The translations under genes and the position numbers were made by a program. Shown piece after piece: positions 17,130 to 25,427 of a DNA stretch of 64,000 nucleotides. The notes beneath the pieces were generated by a model that saw only the letters and a list, made by a program, of their open reading frames with translations, had not been told where the DNA came from and did not search any database. Origin of the DNA: JAGOCV01 sp049445855. Lineage in GTDB: Bacteria; Pseudomonadota; Gammaproteobacteria; Burkholderiales; Burkholderiaceae_C. The stretch lies in assembly GCF_049445855.1 (NCBI RefSeq), contig NZ_JBMSDV010000002.1, forward strand, positions 558,001 through 622,000, read 5' to 3'. Numbering within the stretch: position 1 is the stretch's first letter; every line of letters begins with the position of its first letter.

Positions 17130-18914
17130 ATGGAAATCTCCAAAGCCGAGCTGACCTCGGCAGCCGCCGCTCAGGCGCAAGCATCCGGCCAGACCCAGGA
17201 ACTCATGGGCGCCGAAATCCTCATCAAATCCCTGCAGGCCGAAGGCGTCAAGTACATCTGGGGTTACCCCGGCGGTGCCGTGCTGTACATCTACGACGCG
17301 CTGTACAAGCAGGACACCATGCAGCACGTGCTGGTACGCCATGAACAGGCGGCCGTCCACGCTGCAGACGGATATGCCCGCGCCACGGGTGACGTCGGCG
17401 TTGCGCTCGTCACGTCCGGCCCCGGCCTGACCAATGCGGTCACCGGCATCGCCACGGCGTACATGGACAGCATCCCGATGGTGATCATCTCCGGCCAGGT
17501 GCCCACACCCGCGATCGGGCTGGATGCCTTCCAGGAGTGCGACACCGTCGGCATCACGCGCCCCATCGTCAAGCACAACTTCCTCGTGAAGGACCCGCGC
17601 GATCTGGCCGAGACGATGAAGAAGGCCTTCCACATCGCACGCAGTGGCCGCCCCGGCCCGGTGGTGGTGGACGTGCCCAAGGACGTGTCGTTCAAGAAAG
17701 TGCCGTACGAAGGCTACCCCGACAAGGTCGAGATGCGCTCGTACAACCCGGTGCGCAAGGGCCATGGCGGGCAGATCCGCAAGGCGCTGCAATTGCTGCT
17801 GACGGCCAAGCGCCCGTACATCTACACGGGCGGCGGCGTGCTGCTGGGCAATGCGTCCAACGAACTGCGCACCCTGGTCGACATGCTCGGCTATCCGGTC
17901 ACCAACACGCTGATGGGCCTGGGCGCCTACCCGGCCAGCGACCGCAAGTTCCTGGGCATGCTGGGCATGCACGGCACCTGGGAAGCCAACAACGCCATGC
18001 AGAACTGCGACGTGCTGCTGGCCGTCGGTGCGCGCTTCGATGACCGCGTGATCGGCAATCCCAAGCACTTCGCGCAGAACGAACGCAAGATCATCCACAT
18101 TGACATCGACCCGTCGAGCATCTCCAAGCGCGTGAAGGTCGACATCCCGATCGTCGGCGACGTGAAGGACGTGCTGACGGAGCTCATCGCCATGATCCGT
18201 GAAAGCTCGGTACGCCCCGACGCTGGCGCGCTGGCCGAGTGGTGGAAATCCATCGAAGCCTGGCGCAGCCGAGACTGCCTCAAGTACGACCGCGACAACC
18301 AGGACGTGATCAAGCCCCAGTTCGTGGTGGACACCCTGTGGAACATGACGAAGGACGCCGACACGTACATCACGTCCGACGTGGGTCAGCACCAGATGTG
18401 GGCCGCGCAGTACTACCGCTTCGACGAGCCGCGCCGATGGATCAATTCCGGCGGTCTCGGCACCATGGGCGTGGGCATTCCCTATGCGATGGGCATCAAG
18501 CTCGCCAAGCCGCAGGCCGAGGTGTTCTGCATCACTGGCGAAGGCTCGGTGCAGATGAACATCCAGGAACTGGCCACCTGCCGGCAGTACGACACGCCGA
18601 TCAAGATCTGTTCGCTGAACAACCGCTATCTGGGCATGGTGCGCCAGTGGCAGGAGATCGAGTACTCCGGTCGCTACAGCCACAGCTACATGGATTCGCT
18701 TCCCGACTTCGTGAAGCTGGCCGAGGCCTATGGCCACGTTGGCATGCTGATCGAGCGGCCGCAGGACGTGGAGCCGGCGCTGCGTGAAGCACGACGCCTG
18801 AAGGACCGCACGGTGTTCCTCGACTTCCGGACGGACCCGACGGAGAACGTCTTCCCGATGGTCCAGGCGGGCAAGGGCATCACCGAGATGCTGCTCGGTT
18901 CGGAGGATCTCTGA
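17130..18914 (+). CDS. ilvI: Acetolactate synthase large subunit
   Basis: This thiamine-diphosphate enzyme condenses two pyruvates, or pyruvate and 2-oxobutyrate, in the first common step of valine, leucine and isoleucine synthesis. The 594-residue product has the conserved glutamate in VRHEQAAVHAADGYAR near residue 74, DAFQECDTVGITR near 135, and the cofactor-binding region GEGSVQMNIQEL near 474. The usual GDGS is GEGS here, which I recognise as a common betaproteobacterial variant. The ATG at 17130 follows AAAGG; an in-frame ATG at 17037 would add 31 unconserved residues. ilvH and ilvC follow. Confidence 0.96.
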   Translation: MEISKAELTSAAAAQAQASGQTQELMGAEILIKSLQAEGVKYIWGYPGGAVLYIYDALYKQDTMQHVLVRHEQAAVHAADGYARATGDVGVALVTSGPGLTNAVTGIATAYMDSIPMVIISGQVPTPAIGLDAFQECDTVGITRPIVKHNFLVKDPRDLAETMKKAFHIARSGRPGPVVVDVPKDVSFKKVPYEGYPDKVEMRSYNPVRKGHGGQIRKALQLLLTAKRPYIYTGGGVLLGNASNELRTLVDMLGYPVTNTLMGLGAYPASDRKFLGMLGMHGTWEANNAMQNCDVLLAVGARFDDRVIGNPKHFAQNERKIIHIDIDPSSISKRVKVDIPIVGDVKDVLTELIAMIRESSVRPDAGALAEWWKSIEAWRSRDCLKYDRDNQDVIKPQFVVDTLWNMTKDADTYITSDVGQHQMWAAQYYRFDEPRRWINSGGLGTMGVGIPYAMGIKLAKPQAEVFCITGEGSVQMNIQELATCRQYDTPIKICSLNNRYLGMVRQWQEIEYSGRYSHSYMDSLPDFVKLAEAYGHVGMLIERPQDVEPALREARRLKDRTVFLDFRTDPTENVFPMVQAGKGITEMLLGSEDL

Positions 18915-18985
18915 ACGTTCGGATCGTGGCCGCGTAACGCGCAAGCAACCCGGCCTTCCCCTTGACGAATCTATTGGCTGCCAAG

Positions 18986-19007
18986 CCGCACGGTTACCGC
19001 CGTGCGG
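18986..19007 (+). promoter_or_regulatory. Hairpin in the ilvI-ilvH gap
   Basis: CCGCACGG (18986-18993) and CCGTGCGG (19000-19007) form a perfect eight-base stem with a six-base loop. It lies 31 bases before ilvH in a 123-base gap. No U-run follows, so it is not a Rho-independent terminator. RNA stability or processing between the two subunit genes is possible. Confidence 0.4.
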
Positions 19008-19037
19008 GGAGGGCACCGAAAAGAGGAATCACATTTC

Positions 19038-19529
19038 ATGAAACACATCATTGCTGTCTTGCTGGAGAACGAGCCCGGCGCTCTTTCCCGCGTGGTGGGC
19101 CTGTTCTCGGCCCGTGGCTACAACATCGAATCGCTCACCGTGGCGCCGACCGAGGACCCGAGCCTCTCGCGCATGACCATCCAGACCACGGGGTCCGACG
19201 ACGTTATCGAGCAGATCACCAAGCACCTGAACCGGCTCATCGAAGTCGTGAAAGTGGTGGACCTCACCGAAGGTTCGTACACCGAGCGCGAACTCATGAT
19301 GGTGAAGGTGCGCGCTGTCGGCAAGGAGCGCGAGGAAATGAAGCGCATGGCGGACATCTTCCGCGGCCGCATCATCGACGTCACCGAGAAAAGCTACACC
19401 ATCGAGTTGACGGGCGACCAGGCGAAGAATGACGCCTTCCTCGTGGCGATCGATCGCGGCGCGATCCTCGAGACGGTGCGCACCGGCGCCAGCGGCATCG
19501 GTCGCGGCGAACGCATCCTGCGCGTCTGA
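19038..19529 (+). CDS. ilvH: Acetolactate synthase small (regulatory) subunit
   Basis: This subunit activates the large subunit and carries valine feedback inhibition. The 163-residue product opens with the ACT domain (HIIAVLLENEPGALSRVVGLF, residues 3-23, then GYNIESLTV) and ends with the second ALS_ss_C domain. The length matches IlvH. The ATG at 19038 is chosen because it begins the ACT domain; the upstream in-frame ATG at 19002 adds 12 unconserved residues. It lies between ilvI and ilvC in the usual ilvIHC order. Some pipelines name it ilvN. Confidence 0.96.
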   Translation: MKHIIAVLLENEPGALSRVVGLFSARGYNIESLTVAPTEDPSLSRMTIQTTGSDDVIEQITKHLNRLIEVVKVVDLTEGSYTERELMMVKVRAVGKEREEMKRMADIFRGRIIDVTEKSYTIELTGDQAKNDAFLVAIDRGAILETVRTGASGIGRGERILRV

Positions 19530-19591
19530 GAACGACGCCGACCTGTTCCAATCCACTCACCAAAACCACCAATCAATCCCAAGGAGATTCC

Positions 19592-20608
19592 ATGAAGGTG
19601 TTCTACGACAAGGACTGTGACCTGAGCCTCATCAAAGGCAAGCAAGTCACGATCATCGGTTACGGCAGCCAGGGCCATGCCCACGCCCAGAACCTGAACG
19701 AAAGCGGCGTGAAGGTCACTGTCGGCCTGCGCAAGGGCGGCGCGAGCTGGTCCAAGGCCGAAGGCGCCGGCCTCGCGGTCAAGGAAGTGGCCGAAGCCGT
19801 GAAGTCGGCAGACGTTGTCATGATCCTGTTGCCCGACGAACAGATCGCCAATGTCTACAAGAACGACGTGGCCCCGAACATCAAGCAGGGCGCATCGCTC
19901 GTGTTCGCGCACGGCTTCAACGTGCATTACGGTTTCGTGCAGCCGCGCGCCGACCTTGACGTGTGGATGGTCGCGCCCAAGGCACCTGGCCATACCGTGC
20001 GCAGTACCTACACGCAAGGCGGCGGCGTGCCCCACCTCGTGGCCGTGCACCAGGACAAGACCGGCAAGGCCCGTGACCTGGCCCTGTCGTACGCGATGGC
20101 CAACGGTGGCGGCAAGGCCGGCATCATCGAAACCAACTTCCGCGAAGAAACCGAGACCGACCTGTTCGGCGAACAAGCGGTTCTGTGCGGCGGCACGGTC
20201 GAGCTGATCAAGGCCGGTTTCGAGACGCTGGTGGAAGCCGGCTACGCACCGGAAATGGCGTACTTCGAATGCCTGCACGAACTCAAGCTGATCGTCGACC
20301 TGATCTATGAAGGCGGCATCGCCAACATGAACTACTCGATCTCCAACAACGCCGAGTACGGCGAGTACGTCACCGGCCCGCGCATCGTGACCGACGAAAC
20401 CAAGGCCACGATGAAGAAGGTGCTGCGCGACATCCAGACGGGCGAGTACGCCAAGAGCTTCGTGCTGGAAAACGCTGCCGGCGCGCCGACGCTCATCAGC
20501 CGCCGCCGCCTGAACGCCGAACATCAGATCGAGGTGGTCGGCGAGAAGCTGCGCGCGATGATGCCGTGGATCAAGAAGAACAAGCTGGTCGACCAGACCC
20601 GCAACTGA
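19592..20608 (+). CDS. ilvC: Ketol-acid reductoisomerase (class I)
   Basis: IlvC isomerises and reduces acetolactate or acetohydroxybutyrate with NADPH, the second step of branched-chain amino acid synthesis. The 338-residue length is that of the short class I form. The Rossmann motif GYGSQGHAHAQNL lies at residues about 24-36, followed by an Arg/Ser-bearing loop (GLRKGGASWSKA) that suits NADPH. The C-terminal knotted domain holds the acidic metal ligands (EETETDLFGEQ; FECLHELKLI). A strong AAGGAG site precedes the ATG. A clear terminator lies 36 bases after the stop. Confidence 0.97.
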   Translation: MKVFYDKDCDLSLIKGKQVTIIGYGSQGHAHAQNLNESGVKVTVGLRKGGASWSKAEGAGLAVKEVAEAVKSADVVMILLPDEQIANVYKNDVAPNIKQGASLVFAHGFNVHYGFVQPRADLDVWMVAPKAPGHTVRSTYTQGGGVPHLVAVHQDKTGKARDLALSYAMANGGGKAGIIETNFREETETDLFGEQAVLCGGTVELIKAGFETLVEAGYAPEMAYFECLHELKLIVDLIYEGGIANMNYSISNNAEYGEYVTGPRIVTDETKATMKKVLRDIQTGEYAKSFVLENAAGAPTLISRRRLNAEHQIEVVGEKLRAMMPWIKKNKLVDQTRN

Positions 20609-20644
20609 GTTTCCCGATCTGCGCGAGTCGGTCGTGCATCGAAA

Positions 20645-20672
20645 AAAAAGGCCACCTTCGGGTGGCCTTTTT
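20645..20672 (+). terminator. Rho-independent terminator after ilvC
   Basis: GGCCACC (20650-20656), loop TTCG, GGTGGCC (20661-20667), followed by five T and preceded by eight A. The UUCG tetraloop and perfect stem make this a strong terminator that ends the ilvIHC transcript; the A-run would let it act in both directions. Confidence 0.9.
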
Positions 20673-20724
20673 GCTGACAGCGCCAAGGGTTTCAGGGCAT
20701 CTTCGCTCGCTTACACTTGTCCCC

Positions 20725-21573
20725 ATGAAACCGGACGATCTTTCCATGCCCGATGCAAGCCGTGACGTGGCGGACTCCCAGCCCGATGAGCTGGAGACCG
20801 TCGTGGTGCGCAAGCGCCGCAAGGGCATCTACATCCTGCCCAACCTCTTCACGCTGGCGGCATTGTTCGGTGGCTTCTACGGCATCGTGATGGCCATGAA
20901 CGGTCGCTTCGATATGGCGGCCATCGGCATCTTCAGCGCGATGGTGCTCGACAGCCTCGATGGCCGCGTCGCACGCATGACCAACACGCAAAGCGCGTTC
21001 GGCGAGCAGATGGATTCCCTGGCGGACATGGTGTCGTTCGGTGCCGCGCCGGCATTGATCGCCTACGAATGGGCGCTCAAAGGCGTGGGCCGCTGGGGCT
21101 GGATTGCGGCATTCGTCTATTGCGCCTGCGCGGCGCTGCGTCTGGCACGCTTCAACGTGAACACCGGCGTCGTCGACAAGCGCTATTTCCAGGGTCTGCC
21201 TTCGCCGGCTGCTGCTGCGCTCGTGATCGGTTTCATCTGGATCATGACGGAGCTGGAGATCAAGGGTTACGAAGCCGAGTGGTACATGTTCTTCATCGCC
21301 CTGTACGCGGGGCTGACCATGGTGACCAACGTGCCGTTCTACAGCTTCAAGGACGTGCACATGAAGAAGAGCGTGCCGTTTGCCGTCATCGTGCTCATTG
21401 CGCTCGTGATCGCCATCATCAATATCCATCCGCCGACCGTACTGTTCGGCCTGTTCGTGATCTACGGCGTGAGCGGCTATGTGATCTACGGCTGGCGCAA
21501 GGCCAAGGGCCTGCAGACCAGCGTGATCAGCACGTCCACCGACGAACCCGACGAACGCGGGCTTCACAAGTAG
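20725..21573 (+). CDS. pssA: CDP-diacylglycerol-serine O-phosphatidyltransferase
   Basis: PssA makes phosphatidylserine, the precursor of phosphatidylethanolamine, from CDP-diacylglycerol and serine in the inner membrane. The 282-residue product has the CDP-alcohol phosphotransferase signature: DGRVAR, then a glycine eight residues on, then two aspartates (EQMDSLADMVSFG), at residues about 80-105. Several membrane helices follow. This is the membrane-integral (type II) enzyme. The ATG at 20725 follows the ilvC terminator, so the gene probably has its own promoter. Placement between ilvC and leuA is common in Burkholderiales. Confidence 0.94.
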   Translation: MKPDDLSMPDASRDVADSQPDELETVVVRKRRKGIYILPNLFTLAALFGGFYGIVMAMNGRFDMAAIGIFSAMVLDSLDGRVARMTNTQSAFGEQMDSLADMVSFGAAPALIAYEWALKGVGRWGWIAAFVYCACAALRLARFNVNTGVVDKRYFQGLPSPAAAALVIGFIWIMTELEIKGYEAEWYMFFIALYAGLTMVTNVPFYSFKDVHMKKSVPFAVIVLIALVIAIINIHPPTVLFGLFVIYGVSGYVIYGWRKAKGLQTSVISTSTDEPDERGLHK

Positions 21574-21580
21574 GGCTCAT

Positions 21581-21604
21581 GGAGAACCCGTAGAAGGGCT
21601 CTCC
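21581..21604 (+). terminator. Possible weak terminator after pssA
   Basis: GGAGAACCC (21581-21589) and GGGCTCTCC (21596-21604) form a nine-base stem with one internal A-C mismatch and a six-base loop, followed by GTTTCTTG. The T-run is poor. It sits just before the leuA leader promoter and may separate pssA from leuA transcription. Confidence 0.4.
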
Positions 21605-21615
21605 GTTTCTTGTGC

Positions 21616-21621
21616 TACATT
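21616..21621 (+). promoter_or_regulatory. Candidate extended -10 for the leuA leader
   Basis: TACATT (21616-21621) preceded by TGC fits an extended -10 element. It ends seven bases before the leader-peptide ATG at 21629, so transcription would begin at or next to that ATG. No good -35 is visible, as is usual for extended -10 promoters. Confidence 0.45.
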
Positions 21622-21628
21622 TGCCGCC

Positions 21629-21682
21629 ATGAACCGAATTTCGCTGGCACTACTGCTATCCCCCGACGGGCGGAGACGGTAG
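21629..21682 (+). CDS. leuL: leuA leader peptide
   Basis: A 17-codon frame encodes MNRISLALLLSPDGRRR and ends in TAG. Four of six consecutive codons (CTG GCA CTA CTG CTA, after TCG) are leucine, two of them CTA, a codon rare in this GC-rich sequence. It ends 22 bases before a perfect terminator hairpin that precedes leuA. This is the layout of a transcription attenuation leader: leucine shortage would stall the ribosome on the leucine codons and prevent termination. No ribosome-binding site precedes the ATG. An alternative antiterminator pairing was not worked out here. Confidence 0.8.
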   Translation: MNRISLALLLSPDGRRR

Positions 21683-21704
21683 CGCGCGCGCAATCCAGAA
21701 CCAC

Positions 21705-21741
21705 AAAGGCCCGTATGCACCCGCAACGGGCCTTTTGTTTT
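21705..21741 (+). terminator. leuA attenuator terminator
   Basis: AAAGGCCCGT (21705-21714) pairs perfectly with ACGGGCCTTT (21726-21735) across an 11-base loop and is followed by a T-rich run (TTGTTTTG region). It lies between the leucine-rich leader and leuA, so it should end transcription when leucyl-tRNA is plentiful. Confidence 0.85.
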
Positions 21742-21797
21742 GTGCGTCCGTTTTTCGATGTTGCGGGGTTCGATCAGGAAATAACAGGAGTTCCCAG

Positions 21798-23336
21798 ATG
21801 ACCGACAAATTGATCATTTTCGACACCACCTTGCGCGACGGCGAGCAGTCGCCGGGCGCTTCGATGACCAAGGACGAGAAGCTGCGCATCGCGCGGCAAC
21901 TGGAGCGTCTGAAGGTCGATGTGATCGAGGCCGGCTTCCCGGCCAGCTCGAACGGCGATTTCGAGGCCGTGCAGTCGATCGCCGCAGCGATCAAGGATTC
22001 CACCATCTGCGGCCTTTCGCGCGCCAATGACCGCGACATTGCCCGCGCCGCTGAAGCGCTCAAGCCCGCCAACAGGGCCCGCATCCACACCTTCATCGCG
22101 ACGTCGCCGCTGCACATGGAGAAGAAACTGCGCATGACGCCTGATCAGGTGTTCGAGCAGGCCAAGCTCGCGGTGCGCTTTGCGCGCAACCTCGTGGATG
22201 ACGTCGAGTTCAGTCCCGAAGACGGCTATCGCAGCGACGTGGACTTCCTCTGCCGCGTGCTCGAGGCCGTGATCAAGGAAGGCGCCACGACGCTGAACAT
22301 TCCCGACACGGTGGGCTATGCGATCCCCGAGTTGTACGGCGACTTCATCAAGACGCTGCGCGAGCGCGTTCCCAACAGCGACAAGGCCATCTGGTCGGTG
22401 CATTGCCACAACGACCTGGGCATGGCGGTGGCGAACTCGCTGGCCGGCGTGAAGATCGGCGGTGCGCGCCAGGTGGAGTGCACGATCAACGGGCTGGGCG
22501 AGCGCGCGGGCAATTGCTCGCTCGAGGAAATCGTGATGGCCGTGAAGACCCGCAAGGACTATTTCGGGCTGGACCTGAACATCGATCCGCAGCACATCGT
22601 CGCGGCCAGCCGCATGGTGAGCCAGACGACAGGCTTCGTGGTGCAGCCCAACAAGGCCGTGGTCGGCGCGAACGCTTTCGCGCACGCCTCCGGCATCCAC
22701 CAGGACGGCGTGCTCAAGGCGCGGGACACCTACGAAATCATGCGCGCGGAAGACGTGGGCTGGACGGCCAACAAAATCGTGCTGGGCAAGCTCAGCGGCC
22801 GCAACGCTTTCAAGCAGCGCCTGCAGGAACTCGGTGTGCAACTCGACAGTGAAGCCGAAGCCAACGTGGCGTTCGCCAAATTCAAGGAACTCGCAGACCG
22901 CAAGAGCGAAATCTTCGACGAAGACATCCTCGCGCTGGTGAGCGACGAGTCGGTCACGAGCGAAAAAGAGCAGTACGGTTTCGTGTCGCTGTCACAGCAC
23001 AGCGAGACCGGCGAGCGGCCCCATGCGCGCATCGTTTTCACCGCTGACGGCAAGGAAGTCAGCGCGCAATCGGACGGCAACGGCCCTGTCGACGCATCCC
23101 TGAAAGCCATCGAAACACACGTCAAAAGCGGTGCAGAGATGGTGCTCTATTCCGTGAATGCCATAAGCGGTTCAACGGAGAGCCAGGGAGAAGTGACAGT
23201 CCGCTTGCAGAACTCCGGCCGGGTGGTGAATGGGGTGGGCGCAGACCCTGACATCGTGGTCGCATCGGCGAAGGCTTATCTCAGTGCTCTCAACAAGTTA
23301 CAGAGCAAAGCTGACAGGGTGGCCGCGCAAGGATAA
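21798..23336 (+). CDS. leuA: 2-isopropylmalate synthase
   Basis: LeuA condenses acetyl-CoA with 2-oxoisovalerate in the first committed step of leucine synthesis. The 512-residue product has the HMGL-like TIM barrel (FDTTLRDGEQSPGASM at residues about 8-23; metal-binding HCHNDLGMA near 203) and the C-terminal LeuA dimer domain for leucine feedback from about residue 385. The ATG at 21798 follows AGGAG at 21785-21789; the in-frame ATG at 21735 lies inside the attenuator. The gene stands alone; leuBCD are not in the window. A terminator follows. Confidence 0.97.
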   Translation: MTDKLIIFDTTLRDGEQSPGASMTKDEKLRIARQLERLKVDVIEAGFPASSNGDFEAVQSIAAAIKDSTICGLSRANDRDIARAAEALKPANRARIHTFIATSPLHMEKKLRMTPDQVFEQAKLAVRFARNLVDDVEFSPEDGYRSDVDFLCRVLEAVIKEGATTLNIPDTVGYAIPELYGDFIKTLRERVPNSDKAIWSVHCHNDLGMAVANSLAGVKIGGARQVECTINGLGERAGNCSLEEIVMAVKTRKDYFGLDLNIDPQHIVAASRMVSQTTGFVVQPNKAVVGANAFAHASGIHQDGVLKARDTYEIMRAEDVGWTANKIVLGKLSGRNAFKQRLQELGVQLDSEAEANVAFAKFKELADRKSEIFDEDILALVSDESVTSEKEQYGFVSLSQHSETGERPHARIVFTADGKEVSAQSDGNGPVDASLKAIETHVKSGAEMVLYSVNAISGSTESQGEVTVRLQNSGRVVNGVGADPDIVVASAKAYLSALNKLQSKADRVAAQG

Positions 23337-23350
23337 GGGTAAACCCTTAT
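23333..23350. repeat. 18-base palindrome over the leuA stop codon
   Basis: ATAAGGGT, AA, ACCCTTAT (23333-23350) is a perfect inverted repeat with a two-base centre that includes the leuA TAA. The loop is too small for a stable RNA hairpin of this size, so a DNA-binding site or chance are the options. Confidence 0.35.
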
Positions 23351-23370
23351 AACGACTTTACACTTTTAAG

Positions 23371-23410
23371 AAAGCCGCGCAAGTAATTGATATTGCGCGG
23401 CTTTTTTTCT
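23371..23410 (+). terminator. Rho-independent terminator after leuA
   Basis: AAAGCCGCGCAA (23371-23382) and TTGCGCGGCTTT (23393-23404) form a perfect 12-base stem with a ten-base loop, followed by more T. It ends the leuA transcript 35 bases after the stop codon. Confidence 0.92.
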
Positions 23411-23453
23411 TTCGTTAAACTCGCGGCGTCAACCTGCCTGGAGATCCCACATC

Positions 23454-24539
23454 ATGCAAGCTTCATTTGCTTCCAAACCGGTCAACGCACTGAGATTTTG
23501 GTTGCAAATGCTCGCAGTTTGCACGTTCATTCTGGCGCTGGTTTCGCTGCCTGAAGCCCATGCCGCCGCTGCCAAGCGCAAGGTAACGGTCGTCAAGAAA
23601 AAGCCGCAGACCACGGTTGCCAAGCGCAAGACCGTGAGGTCAGCGCCGGTGGCCATCCGCAACAAGAAGGCCATCGTCAAGGTTTCAGCACCGCCGCGTC
23701 CTTCTTATGGCCAGATTGCCGGCCTGCACAACACGCAGGACGATCTCGACCTCAAGTCGAGCGTGGCCCTGGTGATCGACCAGGACACCAACGAGGTCCT
23801 GTTCAGCAAGAACGACCAGGCTGTGCTTCCAATTGCCTCGCTGACCAAGCTGATGACCGGCTTGCTCGTGAGCGAAGCGAAGCTGCCGATGGACGAGATG
23901 ATCACCATCACGCAGGCCGATGTCGACACCGAGAAGGGCAGTCGCTCGCGCCTTCGCGTGGGCACCACGCTCAGCCGCGGCGAACTGATGCACCTGGCGC
24001 TGATGTCCAGCGAGAACCGGGCTGCTCACGCGCTGGGCCGTACCTATCCGGGTGGCCTCGAGGTGTTCGTGAATGCGATGAACGCCAAGGCGCAGACGCT
24101 GGGCATGCGCGACACGCGCTATGTCGAGCCCACGGGCCTGTCCAGCCGCAACCAGTCCAGCGCGCACGATCTGGCAACGCTGGTCGGCGTGGCCTACAAC
24201 GATCCGATGCTGCGCGACTATTCCACGTCGCCGGACCATGAGGTGATGGTTGGCAAGCAGACGCTGCAGTACAACAACACCAACCGCCTCGTGAAGAATC
24301 CGTCGTGGGACATCGGCCTGCAGAAGACGGGCTACATCAGTGAAGCCGGCCAGTGCCTTGTGATGCAGGCCAAGATCGCCGGCCGCAAGCTGATCATGGT
24401 GTTCCTGGATTCCGCCGGCAAGCTGAGCCGTCTTGGCGATGCCGAGCGCGTGCGCCGCTGGGTCGAAGCGAATCCTGCGCCGGCCCTCCCGGCGACGCCG
24501 CTGCCCGTGCCCGTGGTTGCGCGTCAGGTCAACGGCTGA
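23454..24539 (+). CDS. pbpG: D-alanyl-D-alanine endopeptidase (penicillin-binding protein 7 type)
   Basis: This periplasmic serine peptidase of the S11 family cleaves peptidoglycan cross-links. The 361-residue product has an N-terminal signal or anchor helix (residues about 14-38, ending at AHA). A strongly basic linker (KRKVTVVKKKPQ; about 40-75) follows. The catalytic domain shows the three active-site motifs: SLTK at 129-132, SEN at 186-188 and KTG at 291-293. The basic linker could bind anionic wall polymers. The gene follows the leuA terminator and is probably transcribed alone. Confidence 0.92.
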   Translation: MQASFASKPVNALRFWLQMLAVCTFILALVSLPEAHAAAAKRKVTVVKKKPQTTVAKRKTVRSAPVAIRNKKAIVKVSAPPRPSYGQIAGLHNTQDDLDLKSSVALVIDQDTNEVLFSKNDQAVLPIASLTKLMTGLLVSEAKLPMDEMITITQADVDTEKGSRSRLRVGTTLSRGELMHLALMSSENRAAHALGRTYPGGLEVFVNAMNAKAQTLGMRDTRYVEPTGLSSRNQSSAHDLATLVGVAYNDPMLRDYSTSPDHEVMVGKQTLQYNNTNRLVKNPSWDIGLQKTGYISEAGQCLVMQAKIAGRKLIMVFLDSAGKLSRLGDAERVRRWVEANPAPALPATPLPVPVVARQVNG

Positions 24540-24559
24540 TTCTTCTTTGAAGCCGGGGT

Positions 24560-25342
24560 TCAACGGCCGGGCGTGAAGCCCAGCGCGCCTGAAATCTCGT
24601 CCGCGGTCGACTGCAGCTTGGGCAGCCAGCCTTCGTCCAGACGGTCGGCTGGGGCCGAGATCGACAGGCCTGCCACCAGCTTTCCCTGATCGTCATAGAT
24701 GCCGGCGGCCATGCAGCGGACGCCCAACTCCAGTTCTTCGTTGTCGCGCGCCAGTCCGTACTGGCGTGCCTTCGACAATTCGCGTTCGAGCACGGGCAAC
24801 TGCGTGATGCTGTTTCGGGTATGGCCGGCCAGGCCGGTGCGCGTGGCGTAGGCGCGCACGCGTTGCGGATCGTCTGCGGCGAGGAACAGCTTGCCGGTGG
24901 ACGTGAGGTGCAGCGGCGCACGGCCCCCGATGGCCCGCACCACCTGCATGCCGGAGCGCTCGCTGTAAGCGCGCTCGATGTAGACGATCTCGTCGCCCTG
25001 GCGCATGCTGAGATTCACCGGTTGCTGGATCTGCTTGTGCAGTTCGCGCATGGGCAGCAACGCGGCATCACGTACGTTCAGCCGGCCCTTCACCAGATTG
25101 CCAAGCTCCAGCAGGCGCATGCCCAGGCGGTAGCTGCCGGCCTCGGGCCGGTCGACGAAGCGGCCGACGGCCAGGTCATTGAGGATGCGATGGGTGGTGG
25201 AGGGGTGCAGGCCGGTTTTCTCGCTGATCTCCTTGAGCGAGACGGCATCCTCGCGCGAGGCGAGAACGTCGATGAGGGAGAACATCCGCTCGATCACCTG
25301 GATGGTCGGCGTGGCGGCGACGCTGGAATCAGCTTTTCTCAT
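24560..25342 (-). CDS. IclR family transcriptional regulator
   Basis: The 260-residue product has an N-terminal winged helix-turn-helix (residues about 15-75, with LKEISEKTGLHPSTTHRIL) and a C-terminal IclR effector domain ending in LVAGLSISAPADRLDEG. IclR proteins often control catabolism of aromatic or small organic acids. No catabolic operon is adjacent; the neighbours are pbpG (convergent) and bpt, so its target cannot be inferred. The ATG at 25342 lies inside the 12-base palindrome TTCTCATGAGAA (25336-25347), a possible autoregulatory site. Confidence 0.88.
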   Translation of the reverse strand: MRKADSSVAATPTIQVIERMFSLIDVLASREDAVSLKEISEKTGLHPSTTHRILNDLAVGRFVDRPEAGSYRLGMRLLELGNLVKGRLNVRDAALLPMRELHKQIQQPVNLSMRQGDEIVYIERAYSERSGMQVVRAIGGRAPLHLTSTGKLFLAADDPQRVRAYATRTGLAGHTRNSITQLPVLERELSKARQYGLARDNEELELGVRCMAAGIYDDQGKLVAGLSISAPADRLDEGWLPKLQSTADEISGALGFTPGR

Positions 25343-25427
25343 GAGAAGGGCCCGTACTGCAGACGAGTCGGATTTTACTTTATGAAATGCCGGCGTGCGC
25401 GGATCGACGCAAAGCAATCCGAATTCA

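Noticed and set aside
17049..19016. 655-codon minus-strand open frame antisense to ilvI
   Set aside because: It mirrors a clear acetolactate synthase gene; the translation is His/Asp/Val/Arg-rich without motifs.
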